Below are positions 23,101 through 34,800 of a DNA stretch of 64,000 nt, piece by piece (position 1 is the stretch's first letter; each line of letters begins with the position of its first letter). The stretch lies in NCBI RefSeq assembly GCF_041381155.1, contig NC_091137.1, positions 14,441,765 through 14,505,764 on the forward strand, given 5' to 3'. The notes beneath the pieces were generated by a model. That model worked only from the letters and a program-made list of their open reading frames with translations. It was not told the origin of the DNA and searched no databases. A program made the position numbers and the translations under genes. This DNA comes from Argopecten irradians. Its lineage: Eukaryota; Mollusca; Bivalvia; Pectinida; Pectinidae.

Positions 23101-23685
23101 CTTGGGGAATCCTTTCAATAGTTAATGGCATTTATTTTTAGAAAGGTACAAGTTACATACATGTATCGTACATTGTCCATTAACAATAATAATTAAATAT
23201 TGGTTCTTCATTTTGCTTCTCCAAATTTGAATGGCATGGTCCCAATCCCTTGACCGTTAACTGTTTGATATCCTCGTGTACAGTGTTTTATTTTTATTGA
23301 AAGATTCGGCTATACTATGGTGTTGAAGGTCATCTCCTAAAATTGAATTTCAATTAGGCCTACTCCTAAATTTTCATGAGAATCACCGTTGACCGCAGAT
23401 ATACTATTATTTCGTGTGAAAAGGAACTTTCATTGCCGAAAATGAGAAATGCCATTGACAGTTAAACGTGTGCGTGATACAGTCACGGTGTGGCGAGTTG
23501 GTGACATTGGGCATAAGTCAGAGGTTAACAACAAAGCGTTACTATTCAGTTAAGATCTCAATACTTACACTGCTATAATGATTTTTTGTGTTTAAAACCT
23601 CTTTACCGGCCCCAACCATAAGTCTAGGGTTGGTGTGGTATGGCGTAGGGCCACCATGGCGTAAAAGTTTCGTTAAGTGCACCAT
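20017..23685 (-). CDS. NDUFA4/NMES1-like (B12D family) mitochondrial protein
   Basis: Four coding exons on the minus strand: 23599-23685, 22181-22269, 21224-21284, 20017-20148. Together they give 122 residues with consistent phases. The N-terminus (MVHLTKLLRHGG) is basic. Exon 2 is one hydrophobic membrane segment (LLPIHLVTLGGCVVCVWYMA) ending F-SSDV. The family core follows: a Pro-Trp pair (RSHPWLMKP) and QYKLFSFSLDYKKLE, matching the NDUFA4/NMES1 layout of LIPL-membrane helix-DV, NPEPW and YK-VDY-KL. Known family members are small inner-membrane proteins associated with respiratory complex IV (NDUFA4) or its alternative subunit (NMES1/C15orf48). The His/Lys-rich tail of about 30 residues is longer than in vertebrates. 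I cannot tell which of the two paralogues it matches better, so no symbol is given. Confidence 0.82.
20507..20633. repeat. MITE-like repeat, reversed diverged copy
   Basis: Words such as gaacattcct, aaattcccttaacttaaaat and atttccttaatttc, closing at cctgggctc, match the reverse complement of the element at 6163-6343. It lies in the intron between exons 3 and 4 of the NDUFA4-like gene. Confidence 0.4.
21224..21284 (-). CDS. NDUFA4-like gene exon 3, with GC donor
   Basis: 61 bases encoding LKKDTRSHPWLMKPITHQYK, after a split Met codon. The acceptor is atttgcag. The donor is TATAAG|gcaagt, a GC-AG intron in which the remaining donor positions match the consensus, as is typical of such introns. 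Confidence 0.8.
22181..22269 (-). CDS. NDUFA4-like gene exon 2: membrane segment
   Basis: 89 bases, phase 0 to phase 2. Acceptor gattttcag, donor GTCAT|gtaagt. It encodes the single transmembrane helix and the FFSSDV motif at its end. Confidence 0.85.
22489..22790. repeat. Two-copy tandem duplication, about 159 bp
   Basis: Copies at about 22489-22626 and 22648-22790 share gttgattta, gaaatgaaaaagttca, gactaaagtttggtca, cagatttg and gtcacgtcaaaacag. They differ by substitutions and small indels. The pair lies in intron 1 of the NDUFA4-like gene, and I see no coding content. Confidence 0.75.
22895..23055 (-). repeat. tRNA-derived SINE
   Basis: On the minus strand a B-box-like stretch (ggttgtgagttcaaattcc) is followed by gcagggcagttgccaggtac, a T-rich ggtttttc segment and a tail with ctttccctcacc and cccggcacc. 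This order is common in mollusc tRNA-derived SINEs. The A-box side is poorly preserved and the 3' tail is missing. Confidence 0.6.
23599..23685 (-). CDS. NDUFA4-like gene exon 1 with start codon
   Basis: 29 codons from ATG (plus-strand 23683-23685) to GGTAAAGAG|gtttta, phase 0. The region just upstream contains in-frame stops, so this is the first usable ATG. The peptide has basic and Pro/Gly residues, as expected of a short matrix-side N-terminus. Confidence 0.75.
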
Positions 23686-23708
23686 TTCAGAGGTTGCAGA
23701 GTTAAACG

Positions 23709-23720
23709 AAAATGGCGGCG
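23709..23720 (-). promoter_or_regulatory. YY1-like site at the NDUFA4-like start
   Basis: AAAATGGCGGCG on the plus strand matches the core of the YY1 consensus (AA-ATGGCGGC). It lies about 24 bases upstream of the minus-strand start codon. YY1 sites near the transcription start are frequent in animal genes for nuclear-encoded mitochondrial and translation proteins. Its role here is inferred. Confidence 0.5.
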
Positions 23721-25774
23721 TACACTCTCCACTTGAAGTAAGTCAGGTGTAAATGACATATACATAAATAAAGGAAATATACCAGCTCGATTTATTTAAT
23801 CTATGCTGATATTTTAATTAGATTATTAACATTTATAGCAAAAATATGCTTTAGATTTGACATAATTTGGTATACTGATAATTTTGATTAGAGATTAAAT
23901 TTTCAAGCGTGCCAAAGATGCAGATTCAAGCGCCGTTGTGAGGTTTCACGTTAGACCGGTGGGAGAGTAGAAAAACTACGGCAGGCAATCCAGTCTAGCT
24001 GCAGCATCTCTCACCATGGCAGAAAACAACTTAGCATTAGAAGAGGTTGACCCAAGTGTTGAATTTTTATACAAGACAATGTGTAAGTTATCAGATAAAG
24101 TTGTATACAAAAGATTAATCTGGCCATTAAGCTAGTTGTCGTTAGCTCTAAGAACCTCCTCGAGCTCTTTTCTATTCGGACTGTTAGGATTGCTTCATGG
24201 AATAATCTACCTGAATATGTCGTTACATCTAAGAAATTGGATATTTTCAAAAACAGATTGGACAATCACTGTAACGAGCAGGAAATCAAATACAATAACT
24301 ATAAAGAGAATATCAGCTAGGAAGTGACTATAATCATAATATGTAACTAAATAATATTGTGAGTCCAGCAAAGAAGATCTATAAGGAGCCTGTGCTGGAA
24401 AACATCATTAAGAAAAGAATATAGTGCCTATTAATATGACTGAAGCCAAGGCCTTAATGTGAGATGTTTTAATATGAATCATGCATGGCAAAGGAAGGGC
24501 AAAGCCCTACTTGTTTGTTTTATTTTCTATTTCATGAAGAAGACTATGAAGACATAATTAAGAAATAAAAGGACACACTTTAAACTATAGAAGTATATGA
24601 TGTAATATGAATTTAAGGCAAAGCCTCATAAGAGCGCAGCTACATGTAAAATGTAAATATAGTTAGGATTGTAACCTCAGAACGAGATTAAAACTGTTTA
24701 AACTTGTAGTCCGATCATTGATTTTTATTAAGTGCTATTCTTCAATACTATAGATTAATGTTTTGTGTCTAGCAATATATTGACAGTCGTCATATACAGG
24801 CCAGAAAGACACATTCAACTGGAATAGTTCAATTTCCTTTCCATCTTGTTTCTCTGTAAGGCAGAAAACTTGGCAACATGCCATGTACTGTATCAAAAAA
24901 GCACGGGAATATGTGCCGTCATCTTTGGCACCAAGCTTCCTAACATCACGGCTGACGGTGAGCTTGACAACACACAGACAGTATATTATTTGACCAGTAC
25001 ATTTATTGCATCGTTCGTATCTTTGTGTAGTTATCTTAAACTACTTACAGTAATTTCAAAGTGTATCCTGGTGATACATTTTCTCTTTAGAAAAAATTGC
25101 AAATCTTGTCGTGCTGATAACGAGAATTAAAACATGGCTGCCTGCATGGAGACGCGAGACTTTTCCCGCGGGACACAATTTCAAAGTCCAAGGGGTACTG
25201 GGATGTATTGGATCTTTATGCTTACGCACATGTTATGGTTAGTAGAGCTTCTGTCTATGCGGCCTTCGGCCGCGCAGAGAGCTGCGCTCTTAATCATTGT
25301 CTAGTATAAACTCAAAGAAATGAACTCAAAGATTAGGATTTCTCTGTGTCCATTCAAGGCCTGGAGCGCCACGTATGTGAATTCTATGAATTCCATTTGT
25401 TGACATTATGTGACGTCATGATTCCTTGTGCTCATCTTTGCCTTGGTAGATATTTTGACTGCATTCTATAGCTTTTAATTTTCAAAGTGTTATAATTATT
25501 ATTAAAAAAATAATAAATAGATGTTTAATTACCCCAGTTCTGCTTTTGCATTAATTAAATATATATTTACTTGGGAGAGCAGTACTGGAGCAATGCATAA
25601 CCTCCCCATATGTATGAAAAAAAGGCGGCCACAAACTGAAGCTGTCAGTGTGTAGGATTGAATTTTGAAGATTGTGTTTTTCTTATATTTTCGTGTATCT
25701 GTTACCTAAGAAGTGCTTCTCATTATGTGCCCTTTGTGCTGCGCACTTACAAGGTCATTATTTGACATTTTCAG
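23721..25774. other. Divergent intergenic region between the NDUFA4-like gene and PHF14
   Basis: The two genes point away from each other, so this interval of about 2 kb should hold both promoters. It contains a LINE fragment (24133-24320) and a patch near 25140-25290 that is richer in CpG than the surroundings (cgcgag, cccgcggg, ggccgcgc), which could mark a PHF14 promoter. The first PHF14 coding exon must end in phase 1. Candidates are ATG 25134 with a donor at AAGGG|gtactg and ATG 25616 with a donor at GTCA|gtgtgt. Neither can be chosen from sequence alone. Confidence 0.45.
24133..24320 (+). pseudogene. Non-LTR retrotransposon (LINE) ORF2 3' fragment
   Basis: The frame contains LFSIRTVRIASWNNLP, EYVV and LDIFKNRLDNH, then a stop at 24318-24320. 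This matches the C-terminus of animal LINE reverse-transcriptase proteins, where a WN-LP motif is followed by a short F-LD block. Only about 60 codons remain, with no reverse-transcriptase core. Confidence 0.65.
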
Positions 25775-25897
25775 TACAAAGAGATCCAAAGAAACGCAGA
25801 GTTAAACCAGTACAGCGTCATCTCATCCAGGTGGACTTCGGAGGGGGAGATGACAGCGATGACGATAGCGACTTTGATGTAGAAAAACATCACAAAG
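25775..25897 (+). CDS. PHF14: PHF14 exon: basic start and acidic patch
   Basis: Acceptor acattttcag, donor CACAAAG|gtttta. It enters needing one base from upstream and leaves in phase 1. It encodes QRDPKKRRVKPVQRH, then an acidic DDSDDDSDFDVE, aligning with the very N-terminus of vertebrate PHF14. Only a few residues should precede it. Confidence 0.82.
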
Positions 25898-28800
25898 GTT
25901 TTATATTTAGCACATGAACTTGTTTGTGTGGTTGTATTTATAATCATGTGCATAATGATCAGTTTTAGAAATATTAGTAATTGATCAATTCTAATATTGT
26001 TTTTCAATAATCATTTATAGGAAATTAAGCTTGCAAAGCATCAAAGAGTTTTATTTTGTTTTCACACTATTCTTTTAAATTCAAAGACTTGTGTATAGAT
26101 AGAACATTTCATTGTCTTGTAGGATCAGATGACTCAGATGCTGCAGAGCTAAGTGAAAAAGATGACAATAATGATGATGAAGAAGATGACAGTGATGAGG
26201 ACGATGACTCCAGTGATTCTTCTAGTGAAGAAGAAGATGACTATCATAAACCAGAAAAACATGTCACTGAAGGACTCAAGATAGAGACAATTGGTCTAAA
26301 TGTCCCGTCTGGTAGTGATGTCAAACAAGAAATCCCTATCTCCAGTGGAAACGGGGTGGTAGAGGTATGAATAAATCACTATGTCATTTTGGTAATGTTA
26401 TCATATTGATTCCTGTATTGATTCCTGTCCCCTTGTTTCTTTCCTAAATGTTCCTACAGGTAGTGAATCAGAAAAAGTTTCCTGTTGCTTCAGGACAGAA
26501 CTGAATTGGACAAAAATTGGCATCTACTATTAGCAGAAGCTAGATGTATAGTTAATTTTATCTAATCTACTTGTATTGTCTTCCTTTAATTAAGGTAAAT
26601 TAAAAAAAAGAAATTAAAAAAACCAGATAGGGTGTTAGAATTTTAACTAATGCCTCCATTGCATGATTGTTATATAAATGACTAAATCTGGGATCTTATC
26701 TTTTGTCTTCTACATTATTTACTTTCTTATTCCTTATATCTCACCACATCCTCGCAAAACATAAAGACACATTGCACATATGGGAGGCCAGCCACCCTTT
26801 AATGACCCTAGTTGTTACAGCGCCGTTACAACAAGTGTTCCTGTTTACATTCATTCACTCGATAGACACGTTGGCTGGTAGCTGATCTAGTAGGCTGGTA
26901 ACTGATGCAGTAGATTAGATTTTAGGTGGCATGTAACGAAGGCACTGATTGGCTGAAGCATCGGCAGCCCGACTGATTGCCCCCTGACAAGATCGCCGAC
27001 AACATTAAGTAGGCGGAGCCAGCGGATCTTTGATGTTCAAACCCTATCTACGTATCTACCAACGTTCCAATGGATCAAACTTTTCATCGTGTTGATTAAT
27101 ATGTTGGGTTTAGATCTATTGTATCCATTCTAATGTTACATGTAATGTAACAGCCGAATCTAACGTTAGTTACTGTTGTACCTTCTGACTGACTTTTCCG
27201 CTGCAAGGTCCGTTTGGTGTGGAAAAACAAATCAGGTACGGCTGACAATAGATTATGTCTTATCAGAATATATTCCGATCAAACACGGTTTTGATACATA
27301 CCTGGATGTTACATGTAGTAGGGGATGTTATTCAAGTTGTAGACTTTGAGTTTGAATGCATTGCCTAAATATTTATAATTTTATTTTATTTATATTCCAG
27401 GTAATGTTCTCGGACGTTGGCGCATGCGCGGCGGTAGTTTACAAAATGTAGGTTGATTTTAGCCGAAAAATTGTCAACACTAGTTTCAAATGCATCTCTC
27501 TGATTAAATACTGGTGACAAAGTTAAAAAAATCTACGCCTACAGCTGGAAAAGCATCCCCTAACATCCAGGTATGTGTCATAGCCGTGTTTTATCGGAAT
27601 ATATTTTGACAAGACACGATGGTCGGTTCCGGGTTGTACATTGTACCCGATTTGGTTTTCACACACCTTGTGGTAAAGTTTTATAATTAGTCAGAAGCAG
27701 GTGATTTCTTTTCCGTACAATTTCTGACTGACTTTTCCGCTACAACAGTGGCTCTTTCCATAGGTACTTCACTGATTAGCGCTGATTTAGAGTCTATACA
27801 TGAGGTAATTAAAATGTATTTGTGTAACCTTTTTACATTATGAAGCTTACGATGCCGATCATTTTATGTGGTAATCGACGACAGACATTTCCAACTGTAT
27901 TAGCTCCGCCCCTACATTGAAGCGACAGCCAATGAGGGCCATGCTTAGACAGCTTATTGAATGTCGTTGGCAAACTGACTAACTACCATGCAACCTGATT
28001 GTCTACCAATCAAGCCAACCACCTACTAGACTGGCCGTCACACGTACGCTTATTGTAACGGCGCTGTAATAGGACTTGAGCGTTATCAACCAACCAATAG
28101 AATGCCTAATGTTCAAGATCATAAGTGAGAGCATAACATACCATTGATTGTAATATGACATTTTTAGCTCACCTGGCCCGAAGGGCCGGTGAGCTTATGT
28201 CATGGCACGGCGTCCGTCGTCCGTCCGTCCGTCCTTCCGTCCGTCCGTCCGTCAACATTTCCTTTAAATCGCTACTAGTCATAGAGTTCTGCATGGATTG
28301 TAACCAAATTTGGCCACAAACATCCTTGGGGGAGGGGAAACAGAACTTGTATAAATTTTGGCTCTGTCCGCCCCGGGGCAGGAGGGGCGGGGCCCAATAG
28401 GGAAATAGAGGTAAATCCTATAAATCGCTACTTGTCCTAGACTTCTGCATGGATTGTAACCAAATTTGACCACAAACATCCTTGGGGGAGGGGGAAACAG
28501 AACTTGTATAAATTTTGGCTCTGGTCCCCCAGGGGCAGGAGGGGCAGGGCCCAATAGGGGAAATAGAGGTAAATCCTTTAAATCGCTACTTGTCGTAGAG
28601 TTCTGCATGGATTGTAACCAAAATTAGCCACAAACATCCTTGGGGGAAGGGGAACAGAACTTGTATAAATTTTGGCTCTGACCCCCCGGGGGCAGGAGGG
28701 GCGGGGCCCAATAGGGGTAATAGAGGTAAATCCTTTAAATCACTTCTTGTCATAGAGCTCTGAATGGAATGTAACCAAATTTGGCCACAAACATCCTTTG

Positions 28801-31800
28801 GGGAAGGGGAACAGAACTTGCATAAATTTTGGCTCTGGTCTCCCGGGGGCAGGAGGGGCGGGCCCAATAGGGGAAATAGAGGTAAATCCTTTAAATCGCT
28901 ACTTGTAATAGAGTTCTACATGAATTGTAACCAAATTCTACCACAAACATCCTTGGGAGAAGGGGAACAGAACTTGTGTAAATTTTGACTCTGGTTCCCA
29001 GGGGGCAGGAGGGGCGGGGCCCAATAGGGGAAATAGAGGTAAATCCTTTAAATCGCTACTAGTCATAGAGTTCTGAATGGAATGTAACCAAATTTGGCCA
29101 CAAACATCCTTGGGGGAAGGGGAACAGAACTTGTATAAATTTTGGCTCTGGTCCCCCGGGGGCAGGAGGGGCGGGGCCCAATAGGGGAAATAAAGGTAAA
29201 TCCTTTAAATCGCTACTTGTCGTAGAGTTCTGCATGGATTGTAACCAAATTAGCCACAAACATCCTTGGGGGAGGGGGAACAGAACTTGTATAAATTTTG
29301 GCTCTGGTCCCCCAGGGGCAGGAGGGGCGGGGCCCAATAGGGGAAATAAAGGTAAATCCTTTAAATCGCTACTTGTCGTAGAGTTCTGCATGGATTGTAA
29401 CCAAAATTAGCCACAAACATCCTTGGGGGAAGGGGAACAGAACTTGTATAAATTTTGGCTCTGACCCCCGGGGGCAGGAGGGGCGGGGCCCAATAGGGGT
29501 AATAGAGGTAAATCCTTTAAATCACTTCTTGTCATAGAGCTCTGAATGGAATGTAACCAAATTTGGCCACAAACATCCTTTGGGGAAGGGGAACAGAACT
29601 TGCATAAATTTTGGCTCTGGTCTCCCGGGGGCAGGAGGGGCGGGGCCCAATAGGGGAAATAGAGGTAAATCCTTTAAATCGCTACTTGTAATAAAGTTCT
29701 ACATGAATTGTAACCAAATTCTGCCACAAACATCCTTGGGGGAAGGGGAACAGAACTTGTGTAAATTTTGACTCTGGTCCCCCAGGGGGGCAGGAGGGGC
29801 GGGGCCCAATAGGGGAAATAGAGGTAAATCCTTTAAATCGCAAATAGTCATAGAGTTCTGAATGGAATGTAACCAAATTTGGCCACAAACATCCTTGGGG
29901 GAAGGGGAACAGAACTTGTATAAATTTTGGCTCTGGTCCCCCGGGGGCAGGAGGGGCGGGGCCCAATAGGGGTAATAGAGGTAAATCCTTTAAATCGCTA
30001 CTAGTCATAGAGTTCTGAATGGAATGTAACCAAATTTGGCCACAAACATCCTTTGGGGAAGGGGAACAGAACTTATATAAATTTTGGCTCTGGACCCCCT
30101 GGGGGCAGGAGGGGCGGGGCCCAATAGGGGAAATAGAGGTAAATCCTTTAAATCGCTACTAGTCATAAGAGTTCTGCATGGATTGTAACCAAATTTGGCC
30201 ACAAACATCCTTGGGGGAAGGGGAACAGAACTTGTATAAATTTTGGCTCTGGTCCCCCCCGGGGCAGGAGGGGCGGGGCCCAATAGGGGAAATAGAGGTA
30301 AATCCTTTAAATCACTTCTTGTTCTAGAGTTTTGTTTGGATTGTGACCAAATTTGGCCATAAACATCCTTGGAAGAAGGGGAACAGAACTTGTATAAATT
30401 TTGGCTCTGAACCCCTGGGGGCAGGAGGGGCGGGGCCCAATAGGGGAAATAGAGGTAAATCCTTTAGATCTCTACTTGTCCTAGAGCTCTACATGAATTG
30501 TAACCAAATTTGGCCACAAACATTCTTTGGGGAAAGGGAACAGAACTTGTATAGATTTTGGCTCTGATCCCCCAGGGGCAGGAGGGGGCGGGCCCAATAG
30601 GGGAAATAGAGGTAAATCCTTTAAATCACTACTTGTCATAGAGTTCTGAATGGAATGTAACCAAATTTGGCCACAAACATCCTTTGGGGAAGGGGAACAG
30701 AACTTGTATAAATTTTTGGCTCTGGTCCCCCGGGGGCACGAGGGGCGGGGCCCAATAGGAGAAATAGAGGTAAATCCTTTAAATCGCTACTGGTCATAGA
30801 GTTCTGAATGGAATGTAACCAAATTTGGCCACAAACATCCTTTGGGGAAGGGGAACAGAACTTGTATAAATTTTGGCTCTGGTCCCCCGGGGGCACGAGG
30901 GGCGGGGCCCAATAGGAGTAATAGAGGTAAATCCTTTAAATCGCTACTAGTCATAGAGTTCTGAATGGAATGTAACCAAATTTGGCCACAGACATCCTTT
31001 GGGGAAGGGGAACAGAACTTGTATAAATTTTGGCTCTGACCCCCCGGGGGCACGAGGGGCGGGGCCCAATAGGGGAAATAGAGGTAAATCCTTTAAATCG
31101 CTACTAGTCATAGAGCTCTACATGAATTGTAACCAAATTTGGCAACAAACATTCTTTGGGGAAGGGGAACAGAACTTGTATAAATTTTGGCTCTGATCAC
31201 CCCCAGGGGCAGGAGGGGGCGGGACCCAATAGGGGAAATAGAGGTAAATCCTTTAAATCACTTCTTGTCCTAGAGTTTTGTTTGGATTGTGACCAAATTT
31301 GGCCATAAACATCCTTGGAAGAAGGGGAACAGAAACTTGTATAAATTTTGGCTCTGAACCCCTGGGGGGCAGGAGGGGCGGGGCCCAATAGGGGAAATAG
31401 AGGTAAAATCCTTTAGATCTCTACTTGTCCTAGAGCTCTACATGAATTGTAATCAAATTTGGCCACAAACATTCTTTGGGGAAGGGGAACAGAACTTGTA
31501 TAAATTTTGGCTCTGATCCCCCAGGGGCAGGAGGGGCGGGGCCCAATAGGGGAAAATAGAGGTAAATCCTTTAAATCACTACTTGTCATAGAGTTCTGAA
31601 AGGAATGTAACCAAATTTGGCCACAAACATCCTTTTGGGGAAGGGGAACAGAACTTGTATAAATATTGGCTCTGGTCCCCCGGGGACACGAGGGGCGGGG
31701 CCCATAAGGAGTAATAGAGGTAAATCCTTTAAATCGCTACTGGTCATAGAGTTCTGAATGGAATGTAACCAAATTTGGCCACAAACATCCTTTGGGGAAG

Positions 31801-34800
31801 GGAACAGAACTTGTATAAATTTTGGCTCTGGTCCCCCGGGGGCACGAGGGGCGGGGCCCAATAGGAGTAATAGAGGTAAATCCTTTAAATCGCTACTAGT
31901 CATAGAGCTCTACATGAATTGTAACCAAATTTTGGCAACAAACATTCTTTGGGGGAAGGGGAACAGAAACTTGTATAAATTTTGGCTCTGATCCCCCAGG
32001 GGCAGGAGGGGCGGGGCCAATAGGGGAAATAGAGGTAAATCCTTTAAATCACTTCTTGTCCTAGAGTTTTTGTTTGGATTGTGACCAAATATGGCCATAA
32101 ACATCCTTGGAAGAAGGGGAACAGAACTTGTATAAATTTTGGCTCTGACCCCCTGGGGGCGGGAGGGGTTGGGCCCAATAGGGGATTTAGAGTTAATATT
32201 AAAAAATTCCTTCAGAAAAGAAACAAGATGAACCTGTATTCAGAAACATTACTTGGCATTACAAACGCATGATCAGGTGAGCTAATAAGTTTAGATCTCT
32301 ATACCAGCTATTGTATTACTTTACAGATGAACAGTATACCGGCCAGCAGTTTGTATCCTCTCTACAGACACAAACAGATCCGAGTCACCATCTGTTGTGT
32401 TTGTCTAGGAGATATCAGGTATTCATATTTAAAATGTCTCCATTCTAAGATTTCTTTTTTTTAGGTCATCTGACCCGAAGGGTCAGTTTGACCTATAGTC
32501 ATCATGCACTATATTTGGCCTGTAGTCATGCTGGGATGAAGGGCTACCAAAGTTGTGAAAATTAATGACCTTGACCTACTTTCATGGTCACAGGGGACAA
32601 ATAAGCTAAAATCTTTCAACGACTTCTTCTCAATAACCATAAGGCCCAGAGTACTCATATTTGGCCTGTAGCATGCTGGGATGAAGGGCTACCAAAGTTG
32701 TGAAAATTAATGACCTTGACCTACTTTCAAGGTCACAGGGGTCAAATAGGCTAAAATCTTTGAATGACTTCTTCTAACTAACCAAAAGGTCCAGGGTACT
32801 CATATTTGGCCTGTGCCATGCTGGGATGAAGGGTTACCAAAGTTATTGAAATGAATGACCTTGACCAACTATCAAGGTCAGGGGGGTCAAATATTCTAAA
32901 ATCTTGAATTTTGAACTTCTTCTCAAATTCTGCCAGTGTGATTTAGCTGATACTTGCATGAAATGATCCTTGTCATGGTCGTGACCAACTGTTTTTATAT
33001 CTTATCTTATGTTGATCTGAAATCCAAGATGGACACCACTCCCGCCATCTTGAAAATATAGTTTGAATTTATTCTCAAGGTCTACCAGTGGGCTTTTGCT
33101 GGAACTTGTCTGAATAATTTTAAGGATACAGACATTGTCCCAACAAAGTGTAGTTATTTGTCGGGTTGACCCGAAAACCAAGATGACCACCAAAGCTGCC
33201 ATCTTGAAAACACATTTTGAACTTCTTGAAGTTCTACCCATGCAGTTTGACTAAAACTTGCATTAAATGATCCTTACATGGCAGGGATCAATCTAGGTTT
33301 TGGGGGAAACTACCCTTTTTCTAAATAGGGGAAAAGTTTGGCAAAATATAGGGGAATTTTAATCTTCTTATTTTAGTCCGAAATTATCTTCATTTTGATG
33401 AAAAAGTACTGTAAACCAACTAATTTTATTTTTAGATTTAGTAAAGCAAGATTTTAAAGATGCTCCACGGCCGGCAGAGCATAAATTATGTTCATCATTT
33501 GAACAATAATTGGTGTTTAATCGTGTATATAATAGTATAATTAACACAAAAAATAATATAAACTAATTTATTTTGCCTTTGGTGCATGCGCATTCAGTAG
33601 TTCATTCCATATAGGATATAGTGGTACGGAATTTTTTCGGGATGCAATTAATTGTTTTTCATATTTTTAACTTGAAGTAAAATTAGATGCTCAAACTTTT
33701 CAATGGTGGTAATGGTGTAAAGTAAGTAACTTTTGTAACTGAAGAAAAATACTTAATTGTCTTCTCCTGTTTTTAATAGTGAAAAAATACCATTTGTCAG
33801 CGGTGGAGCATCTTTAAGCTCAATAATGTAAAATTTGAGTTTATCATAAAATATGCAGTAGCTGTATGATATATATGAAGAAATCTCCAACAAAAGTCTA
33901 AAAAAAAAAAAGAAGAAAAATAAGTCACAGGGGAAATTGTGTTACAAAAACAGTCATTTTTTCGCTTCAAATGGGGAATTTTTTTAATATTCAGGGGAAT
34001 TTTAGGCCAGAGGGGAATTCATTCCTTGAGGGGAAATTTACCCATAAACGGTAATAAATTAGAGCTAGATTGATCCCTGCATGGTCATGACCAAGTGTTT
34101 TTATTTTTTAACCATGACACCATATCTAATTAATTTCCTATACAGCTATTGCCAAGGTAGTCAGATGACCATTAAGGCCCTTGGGCCTCTTGTCTACATT
34201 AATCTTGCATTAAAATGGTCTTCATTCCAATATTTTCTTTTTTTCTATATTCAGATTCTTTTTGAGTAAAAGGGGGAGCGATATTTGTTCTCTATTTAGG
34301 TTCATCTAACAACAGTAATCTGAGTAGAATTTGCAGTTAAAGCTTGTTTTACTGGATGTAGAAATGAACCAATGATATCAGAGTTTTTCAAGCTTATTTT
34401 GTGTTTAATATTTTGATTGCAATTCTTAAAGGCTTTCTATGATTGAAACAACTTCACTGTCATATCCTAAATTGAGCAAAAAACAATAAAAATATTGTTG
34501 ATACTTTTAGACCAAAACAATCTCCTACTGTCTAAATTCAGTGTTAAGCCCTTTATGAGATGAAGTGATTAACATCTAGTATTTCTGATTAACAGTGAAG
34601 AAGATGACGAGATTGTGGAGTGTGATAACTGTGGAGTTTCTGTTCACGAAGGTAAACTACCAACAAGTTAAAAAACATGGAAATTATTTACTTAATGGAA
34701 AGACAATTTTGATGAAGACAAATGCCCCTTAGAAAATCGTCTTGTCATTTGGTCAATATTGAACTTCAATTAAACAACATTTTCTGCCATTTAATCTACA

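Larger units (their letters stand above)
26365..32326 (+). other. PHF14 intron filled with mobile elements
   Basis: No coding exon seen. Both ends are phase 0 and compatible, so nothing need be missing. It holds a SINE-like copy (26625-26713), a 1.25-kb TIR element (26818-28066) and a 4.1-kb hairpin/tandem-core element (28166-32283) that ends only 43 bases before the next exon. Confidence 0.7.

Noticed and set aside
28279..32104. Many minus-strand open frames with repeated peptides rich in Pro and Gly
   Set aside because: They are translations of the 157-bp unit. The unit length is not a multiple of three, so the frame changes from unit to unit; there are no splice or start signals and the peptides match no family I know.
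32357..32419. Alternative acceptor tctctacag to avoid the PHD1 frame break
   Set aside because: It restores the downstream frame but gives VVFCLGD in place of ICCVCLGD and disagrees with the phase 0 of the preceding exon.
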